NCBI RefSeq assembly: GCF_035978755.1
Contig: NZ_CP108414.1
Coordinates: 7,378,001 to 7,442,000 of the forward strand
Source: Streptomyces sp. NBC_01298
GTDB lineage: Bacteria; Actinomycetota; Actinomycetes; Streptomycetales; Streptomycetaceae
Direction of reading: 5' to 3'
DNA: 64,000 bases
Below the pieces are notes generated by a model. It was not told the DNA's origin. It did not search any database and saw only the letters and a program-made list of their open reading frames with translations. A program made the position numbers and the translations under genes. Below, piece by piece: positions 58,931-64,000 of this stretch; the stretch's first letter is position 1; each line of letters begins with the position of its first letter.

Positions 58931-59849
58931 CCTTCGCCCCGGCGGCCGCCGCGGCCCCGTCCTCCGTCTCCACCCCGGCTTCCGCTTCCGGTTCCACCCG
59001 CCAGTGCCCGTCCGGAATGCCCACCAGCCCGTACAGCGCCCGCACGGGCGACCGTGCCGGCAGCAGCGCCACCCCGGCCAGCAGGGCGAACGCCCCGGTT
59101 CCGGCCCACCACCCCAGCAGCCGGACCAGCACGCTCGCGCCCACCGCCCCCGCGAACGGCAGCCCGTAGACCCCCGCCCCGGCGATCGCCACCGCGATCA
59201 CCCTCGGCACCTTGAGGTCCGCCGCGGCGCCCGGCAGCCGCCAGCCCTCCACCAGCCAGCCGATCTCGGTGAGCAGCATCGTGCCGATGACGGCCGTCCC
59301 GAAGATCAGCACGGCCAGGAAGGTGCCCGTGGTCGCGAAGGCCAGCACGCCGTTCAGGACACCCTCCCCGGACCAGTCCGCGAAGGCCCGCGGATCGGCG
59401 CTCAGCAGCCGTTCGTACCCCCTGCCGTCCCACCCGTGGATCAGGGTGAAGAACAGCAGGAAGTACCCGGCCACCGCCTGGAGGTATCCCCAGTACCCGG
59501 CCCCGACCAGCACGAACAGCCGCGCCGTCAGGAACCCGAGCAGGGCGCCTGCCACCACCGAGGCCCCGTAGAAGAGGGCGAAGCCCGCCCACACCCCGTC
59601 GTGGTCGCGGGCCACGTGCATCGTCGACCAGGCCGGGTTCTGCCAGAGCAGGTACGCCCCCGTGGGGGCGGGCAGCAGGGCCGCGTAGAGCAGGGTGAGC
59701 GCCAGGTAGGGATTGGCCGCGCGGCTCCTGGTACGGACGCCCTCGCCCCGGACCGACCGCTCCCACCACTGGAGCTGGCGCCCGGCGGCCACCGCGAAGG
59801 TGGCGCCGATGCCGTACGCCCACAGCGGCGCGGCCTGTACGGGGATCAC
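58905..59849 (-). CDS. Multi-pass membrane protein of unknown function
   Basis: 314 aa with about seven to eight hydrophobic helices; none of the segments matches a family I recognise. It begins VIPVQAAPLWAYGIGATF (GTG 59849) and has YFLLFFTLIHGWDGRGYER in the middle. The last 40 residues are an Ala/Glu-rich tail. The start overlaps the stop of the DUF6114 gene by 4 nt (GTGA), so it is the third gene of that operon. It may be a membrane partner of DUF6230 and DUF6114. Confidence 0.7.
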   Translation of the reverse strand: MIPVQAAPLWAYGIGATFAVAAGRQLQWWERSVRGEGVRTRSRAANPYLALTLLYAALLPAPTGAYLLWQNPAWSTMHVARDHDGVWAGFALFYGASVVAGALLGFLTARLFVLVGAGYWGYLQAVAGYFLLFFTLIHGWDGRGYERLLSADPRAFADWSGEGVLNGVLAFATTGTFLAVLIFGTAVIGTMLLTEIGWLVEGWRLPGAAADLKVPRVIAVAIAGAGVYGLPFAGAVGASVLVRLLGWWAGTGAFALLAGVALLPARSPVRALYGLVGIPDGHWRVEPEAEAGVETEDGAAAAAGAKVRRTSRPG

Positions 59850-60808
59850 GAGGCCACCAGCCGCAGGTCGTCGGTCCTGATCACGTCGGAGGTGACGAGC
59901 GCCTGCTCCGCGCTCACCCGGGTCATGAAGGCGAACGGCGGGATGACCGGGGGAGCGGGCAGCCCGTCCGGACTGAAGGTCACGCACAGCAGGCCCCCGA
60001 TGCACCCGCTGAACCTCGTCAGGTACAAGGTCACCTCGCCGCTCAGGTCGAGCCGCTTGGCGGCGAGCCCGTACTCCTCGCGGCCGTCCCGGCTGTGCAG
60101 TTCGTAGTCGGTCAGCGTGGCGGCCCGCATCCGCAGCACCAGCACCTTCAGCGGGCCGTCCACCGTGGGCACCTGCGTGACCCCCGCGAAGGCGAACCCC
60201 TGCGGGGCGAAGAGCGAGGTGGTCACGGTCGGGGGAGTGCGCGCGGCCATCGGCGGGCCGGCCGAGGCGGCCCTCGCCTCCCCGGTGCCCGCCACCAGCG
60301 AGGCGAGCAGCACCACCGGCAGCGCGGCGGCCAGCGTGCGCGGGCCGCTGCCGTCCAGGCTCGGGATGTACGGGCCCTCCTCGCCCGCCTCCGGATCGGG
60401 CACCGGGGTCCAGCCGAAGGCCAGCGCGCTCCCCGCGATGCCGAGCAGCATCCCGACGAGGAAGCCCCCGAGGTTGGTCGCCACGAAGGACACCACCGAG
60501 AGCAGCAGGGCGTGGATCGAGACGTAGGCCCGGGTCTGCGGCAGGAGCCACAGGAACAGGCCGGCGGCGATCAGCGCGAGGCCGATCCCGATGGCCGCGA
60601 TTCCGCCGAGGCCCAGGCTGACCAGCACGGTGAGCGGGGAGAGCGGGACCAGCAGCAGCTCGGTCCCGCCCAGGATCACCAGCAGCCCGCCCCAGAAGGG
60701 GCGGGTGCGGCGCCAGGTGCGCAGCCGCCGCCGGGGGCCGGGCAGCGGGAGGCGGCGTTCCAGCCATCCGCTGCCCGGCCCCGCGGGCCCGCGCAGGCCT
60801 AGAAGCAC
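59846..60808 (-). CDS. DUF6114 membrane protein
   Basis: 320 aa. The DUF6114 core starts at RTWRRTRPFWGGLLVILGG, with about four membrane helices to residue 150 or so. A linker follows, then a large domain with DGPLKVLVLRMRAATLTDYE and GCIGGLLCVTF. GTG 60808 overlaps the end of the DUF6230 gene by 10 nt; no other start exists in frame nearby. DUF6230-DUF6114 pairs are common in Streptomyces and lack a known function. The extra C-terminal domain of about 130 residues looks extracytoplasmic. Confidence 0.78.
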   Translation of the reverse strand: MLLGLRGPAGPGSGWLERRLPLPGPRRRLRTWRRTRPFWGGLLVILGGTELLLVPLSPLTVLVSLGLGGIAAIGIGLALIAAGLFLWLLPQTRAYVSIHALLLSVVSFVATNLGGFLVGMLLGIAGSALAFGWTPVPDPEAGEEGPYIPSLDGSGPRTLAAALPVVLLASLVAGTGEARAASAGPPMAARTPPTVTTSLFAPQGFAFAGVTQVPTVDGPLKVLVLRMRAATLTDYELHSRDGREEYGLAAKRLDLSGEVTLYLTRFSGCIGGLLCVTFSPDGLPAPPVIPPFAFMTRVSAEQALVTSDVIRTDDLRLVAS

Positions 60809-61425
60809 TTCTTGCCGTCCAGGCTGACGTTCAGCTTCAGGCCCTTGAGGTGGAAGTTGCCGCCGGTCGCCGACCAGGCGTGCGACTTCACGTCCACGAC
60901 CTCGATGTCCCCGGCTTGGAGCCCGAACTTGCCGGCCTCGCCCTTGATCCCGCCGACCTGGTCGAGGGTGGAGGCGTCGCGGCCGATCTGGGCCGTCCCG
61001 AAGACGGCGTCGCCGGCCAGGTCCTCGCCGTCGATGACGAGATTGCTGGCGGTGACGTTGCCGGCCGGGCCGCCGGCGGTCAGCTTGAAGATCACCTTGC
61101 CCACCGGGGTGTCCACCTCGGCGGCCTGGCAGATGTCGGTGAGGGTGGCCTCGCCGATGCCGAGCAGTGCGACGGGATGCCCCTTGCCGTCGACGGAGCG
61201 GTCCGTCTGCACGTAGGAGGACAGGCCCTTGCTGCTCAGCTTGGACGAGGAGACTTGGAAACTGGTCCCCGAGACGGCGAAGGAGGCGGCGAGCGCGCCC
61301 TGCGCCATGACCATCGCCATCGCTCCGACCGCGACGACCGCGGGCATCGCGACGGCGGCGGTCTTCTTCCAATTGGCCCGGCCCTCGGGCGCGTTTCTGG
61401 TCGTGTTGGTCCTGCTGGTGCCCAT
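60799..61425 (-). CDS. DUF6230 secreted protein
   Basis: 208 aa. After a basic start (GRANWKKTAAVAMPAVVAVG) comes one hydrophobic signal segment ending near QGALA-ASFAVSG. The mature part is beta-rich (KLSSKGLSSYVQTDRSVDGK) and ends in KLNVSLDGKKCF. GGGAGGA precedes the ATG at 61425. It is the first gene of a coupled operon with DUF6114 and the membrane protein, divergent from a TetR regulator. Cell-surface location is predicted; function unknown. Confidence 0.82.
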   Translation of the reverse strand: MGTSRTNTTRNAPEGRANWKKTAAVAMPAVVAVGAMAMVMAQGALAASFAVSGTSFQVSSSKLSSKGLSSYVQTDRSVDGKGHPVALLGIGEATLTDICQAAEVDTPVGKVIFKLTAGGPAGNVTASNLVIDGEDLAGDAVFGTAQIGRDASTLDQVGGIKGEAGKFGLQAGDIEVVDVKSHAWSATGGNFHLKGLKLNVSLDGKKCF

Positions 61426-61520
61426 GATGTGGTCCTCCCGTACGTCGTCCGGTGCGCAGGGGGAGTGCGAAGGGGGGTGCCAGGGGGTCTGCCATACTGC
61501 GGGCATCCTGTGGCAGTTCG

Positions 61521-61550
61521 AGGCTAGGGCTGAATTTGAATAATAGTCAA
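61521..61550 (-). promoter_or_regulatory. Promoter of the DUF6230 operon, overlapping the TetR gene start
   Basis: On the minus strand TTGACT (-35, 61550-61545), an 18-nt spacer and TAGCCT (-10, 61526-61521). It lies in an unusually AT-rich patch, and the partial inverted repeat TTGA-N7-TCAA (61536-61550) covers the -35 region, so a TetR operator may coincide with it. Confidence 0.55.
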
Positions 61551-62402
61551 CAGCGGGGAGCGACCGGACGTTCGCAGGTTCGGCGGGCCGAACTCATAGC
61601 GATCGGCCGCAAGTTGTTCGCAGACACCTCGTACGACGCGCTCTCCATGGACGACATCGCCAAGCACGCGGGCGTGGCCAAGGGGCTCATCTACTACTAC
61701 TTCAAGAGCAAACGCGGCTACTACCTGGCCATCGTCGAGGACTCGGTGGCCGAGCTCGTGGCCCGCGCCGCGGGCGAGAGCGAACTCCCCAACGCGCAGC
61801 GGGTGCGCAGCACCATCGACGGCTACCTCTATTACGCCGAGCACCACCAGGCCGCCTACCGCACCATCGTCACCGGCGGCGTCGGCTCGGACTCCGAGGT
61901 CCTCGCCATCCGCGACGCCGTCCGCGAGGAACTCATCGCGACCATCGCCGAAGGCGCGTACGGCCGCCGCGAGATCCCGCCGGTCGCCCGGCTGGCACTG
62001 GTCGGCTGGCTCGCGGGCGTCGAGGGCAGCACCCTCGACTGGATCGGCCCGGCGGACGCCGCGGTGCGGGCTCCTGCGGCGGCTGCGGTGCGGGGCGCTG
62101 ACGAGGCGCCGGATCAAACCCGCGGGCAGGACCCGGCCCAGATCCCGCCGCAGATCCCGGCCCAGGTGCCTGCCCAGCTCCAGGTCCTGCCGCAGATCCC
62201 TGCCCAGGTCCCGTCGCAGGCCCGGGAGGGCCGCGGGCCCGGGGCTCCCGGCGACCCGGGGCACCCCGACCGGGCCGCGGTCGGAGCGTTGCTGGTGCGC
62301 ACGCTGCGCGCGACCCTGACGGTGATCGAGGAGTTCGTCCCGGAATGCCCGGCCCCGCCCGTCCCCGAGGAGGATCTTCAGCCCGTGACGGGAAGCCCCT
62401 GA
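61536..62402 (+). CDS. TetR family transcriptional regulator
   Basis: 288 aa if translation starts at TTG 61536 (AGGG six bases upstream); no ATG or GTG is available before the conserved region. The helix-turn-helix (about residues 12-60) reads RRAELIAIGRKLFADTSYDA, DDIAKHAGVAKGLIYYYF. The ligand domain follows. A tract of about 30 residues rich in Pro/Gln/Ala (QIPAQVPAQLQ type) and a Gly/Pro stretch interrupt the C-terminal part and are unlikely in the normal fold. It is divergent from DUF6230, whose operon it probably represses. Confidence 0.82.
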   Translation: MNNSQQRGATGRSQVRRAELIAIGRKLFADTSYDALSMDDIAKHAGVAKGLIYYYFKSKRGYYLAIVEDSVAELVARAAGESELPNAQRVRSTIDGYLYYAEHHQAAYRTIVTGGVGSDSEVLAIRDAVREELIATIAEGAYGRREIPPVARLALVGWLAGVEGSTLDWIGPADAAVRAPAAAAVRGADEAPDQTRGQDPAQIPPQIPAQVPAQLQVLPQIPAQVPSQAREGRGPGAPGDPGHPDRAAVGALLVRTLRATLTVIEEFVPECPAPPVPEEDLQPVTGSP

Positions 62403-62545
62403 TCGGGCATACTCAACCGCCGCAGCCCCTTGAACAGGACCTTCCCGCGATCCGGGAGGGCACCATCGGTTGTGAGCCCCGAGACCCGGCGACGCGTACC
62501 ACCCTCACGCGCCGCCCCGTGCTTGAACGTGAGGAGAGCGCCGCC

Positions 62546-63715
62546 ATGACCGACCGCGCGCCGCAGGTGGACCGATCGCTGCCCACCGAGGAGTCCCGAG
62601 ACCTGCTCGCGCTCGTGCGCGAGATCGCGCAGCGGGAGATCCGCCCCCGGGCCGCCGAGGAGGAGGACACCGGCCGCTTCCCCCGCGAGGTCTTCGCGCT
62701 GCTCTCCGAGGCCGGACTGCTCGGGCTTCCGTACGCCGGCGAGTTCGGCGGCGGCGACCAGCCGTACGAGGTCTACCTCCAGGTGCTGGAGGAGCTGGCC
62801 GCGGCCCGCCTGACCGTCGGTCTCGGTGTCAGCGTGCACTCGCTGGCCTGTCACGGCCTGGCCGGCTACGGAACCAAGGAGCAGCGGGGCGCCCACCTGC
62901 CCGCCATGCTCGGCGGCGGACTGCTCGGCGCGTACTGCCTCTCCGAGCCGTCCTCGGGCTCCGACGCGGCCTCCCTGACCACCAAGGCGGTCCGCGACGG
63001 CGAAGACTGGCTGATCAGCGGCACCAAGGCCTGGATCACCCACGGCGGCGTCGCCGACTTCTACACGGTGCTGGCCCGCACGGGCGTGGACGGCCCGAAG
63101 GGCATCACGGCCTTCCTGGTCCCGGGCGACGCGCAGGGCCTCACGGCGGCGGTCCCCGAGAAGAAGATGGGCATGAAGGGCTCGCCCACCGCCCAGCTGC
63201 ACTTCGACGGGGTACGGGTCCCCGACTCGCGCCGCATCGGCGAGGAGGGCCAGGGCTTCACCATCGCCCTGGCCGCCCTGGACGCGGGCCGCCTCGGCAT
63301 CGCCGCCTGTGCGATCGGCGTGGCCCAGGCCGCCCTGGACGAGGCCCTGGCCTACGCGCTGGACCGCAAGCAGTTCGGACACCCCATCGCGGACTTCCAG
63401 GGCCTGCGGTTCATGCTGGCCGACATGGCGACGAAGATCGAGGCGGGCCGCGCGCTGTACCTGGCGGCGGCGCGGCTGCGGGACGCGGGCAAGCCCTTCT
63501 CCCGCCAGGCGGCGATGGCCAAGCTCTTCTGCACCGACGCGGCGATGGCCGTCACGACGGACGCGGTCCAGGTCCTGGGCGGCTACGGCTACACGGCGGA
63601 CTTCCCGGTCGAGCGGCTGATGCGCGAAGCGAAGGTCCTCCAGATCGTGGAGGGCACGAACCAGATCCAGCGCATGGTGATCGCCCGTCACCTGGCGGGC
63701 CCGGAATCCCGCTGA
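62546..63715 (+). CDS. Acyl-CoA dehydrogenase
   Basis: 389 aa. The three ACAD regions are present: N-terminal helices, a middle beta domain with AYCLSEPSSGSDAASL and WITHGGVADFYTVL, and the C-terminal helical domain with YALDRKQFGHPIADFQGLRF and the DAVQVLGGYGYTADFPVER region. The catalytic Glu lies in LQIVEGTNQIQR. It oxidises an acyl-CoA with FAD and passes electrons to ETF. GAGGAGAG precedes the ATG at 62546. It lies 143 nt after the TetR gene in the same direction and may be cotranscribed with it. Confidence 0.92.
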   Translation: MTDRAPQVDRSLPTEESRDLLALVREIAQREIRPRAAEEEDTGRFPREVFALLSEAGLLGLPYAGEFGGGDQPYEVYLQVLEELAAARLTVGLGVSVHSLACHGLAGYGTKEQRGAHLPAMLGGGLLGAYCLSEPSSGSDAASLTTKAVRDGEDWLISGTKAWITHGGVADFYTVLARTGVDGPKGITAFLVPGDAQGLTAAVPEKKMGMKGSPTAQLHFDGVRVPDSRRIGEEGQGFTIALAALDAGRLGIAACAIGVAQAALDEALAYALDRKQFGHPIADFQGLRFMLADMATKIEAGRALYLAAARLRDAGKPFSRQAAMAKLFCTDAAMAVTTDAVQVLGGYGYTADFPVERLMREAKVLQIVEGTNQIQRMVIARHLAGPESR

Positions 63716-64000
63716 CCGGCCGGCCCGGGGCGGAGCCGGCCGCGGGCGAGCCGCGGCCCCGGGCGGAGCTGACCGTACGGGAGGCCCTGTCCGACGCGGA
63801 GCTGAACGAACTGTTCTCCGTGTCCTGGCCGGGGCACCGGGACACGTCCTTCGCGCCGGTCCTGGCCCGCAGCCTGACCTGGATCGCGGCGCGCGGCGGC
63901 GGGCGGCTCGTCGGCTACGTCAACGTGGCCTGGGACGGGGGCGCGCACGCCTTCGTCCTCGACACCACGGTGCACCCGGACGAGCGCCGCCACGGGCTCG
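63712..64000 (+). CDS. GNAT family N-acetyltransferase (3' truncated by the window)
   Basis: The frame from about 63712 encodes LTVREALSDAELNELFSVSW, then TWIAARGGGRLVGYVNVAWD and LDTTVHPDERRHGL, the start of a GNAT acetyl-CoA motif. The gene continues past the right edge. No ATG or GTG lies in frame near the beginning. A CTG at 63712 would overlap the acyl-CoA dehydrogenase stop as CTGA, so a CTG start is possible; the true start is unresolved. Confidence 0.7.
   Translation, partial: MTGRPGAEPAAGEPRPRAELTVREALSDAELNELFSVSWPGHRDTSFAPVLARSLTWIAARGGGRLVGYVNVAWDGGAHAFVLDTTVHPDERRHGL

Overview
The window looks like a chromosomal segment of a Streptomyces. G+C is very high and third codon positions are almost all G or C. 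Genes are packed with many 4-nt stop/start overlaps (ATGA, GTGA). Other Streptomyces marks are a WhiB protein, a chitinase promoter with the 12-bp chi direct repeats, an FMN riboswitch ahead of a rib operon with ribM, two short HIDLLRV leader peptides, DUF6230/DUF6114 proteins, and rare TTA (bldA-type) codons in three genes. I saw no phage, plasmid, CRISPR, rRNA or tRNA gene. All calls come from reading the sequence and from memory of the families; no search was run.

Layout. 1-6300: a molybdenum hydroxylase operon (large subunit, FAD subunit, MFS exporter, cNMP-domain histidine kinase, NTF2-like protein). 6349-9596: TMEM175-like channel, a catalytically degenerate IS701-type transposase relative with a TTA codon, and the XdhC maturation factor. 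9733-12973: GuaB1, a VOC protein and an ECF sigma factor. 12794-20899 (minus): a large LuxR-family ATPase regulator (TTA codon), then a LytS-type kinase, an SSS symporter, a 91-aa protein and a LytTR response regulator. 21016-25160 (minus): a repeat lipoprotein and a coupled SGNH hydrolase / SDR / luciferase-like oxidoreductase operon. 25470-27838: amino-acid permease, Lrp/AsnC regulator and WhiB.

28032-33605: three luciferase-like monooxygenases behind one leader peptide, a GNAT protein, and a second leader peptide ahead of a thioredoxin-like protein; this looks like a sulfur-responsive locus. 33783-36357: davA-davB, the lysine monooxygenase route to 5-aminovalerate. A repeated motif upstream also lies, with nearly the same spacing, upstream of the permease/AsnC pair, suggesting one amino-acid regulon. 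36662-41333: DUF5995 protein, uracil/xanthine permease, MFS transporter and a divergent ROK regulator sharing a perfect 10-bp inverted repeat. 41481-50607: chitinase, then FMN riboswitch-ribD-ribE-ribM-ribBA-ribH-hisE-hisG-PH protein. 50636-53233: a structured leader and two CNNM/CorC proteins. 53365-64000: CbbX/EccA-like AAA+ ATPase (TTA codon), uridine-kinase-like protein, secreted C39-like peptidase, small membrane proteins, a three-gene DUF6230 operon divergent from a TetR regulator, an acyl-CoA dehydrogenase and a truncated GNAT gene.

Modular palindromic repeats lie in the gaps at 36521-36640, 53240-53348 and 56432-56564. Strong hairpin terminators separate most transcription units.
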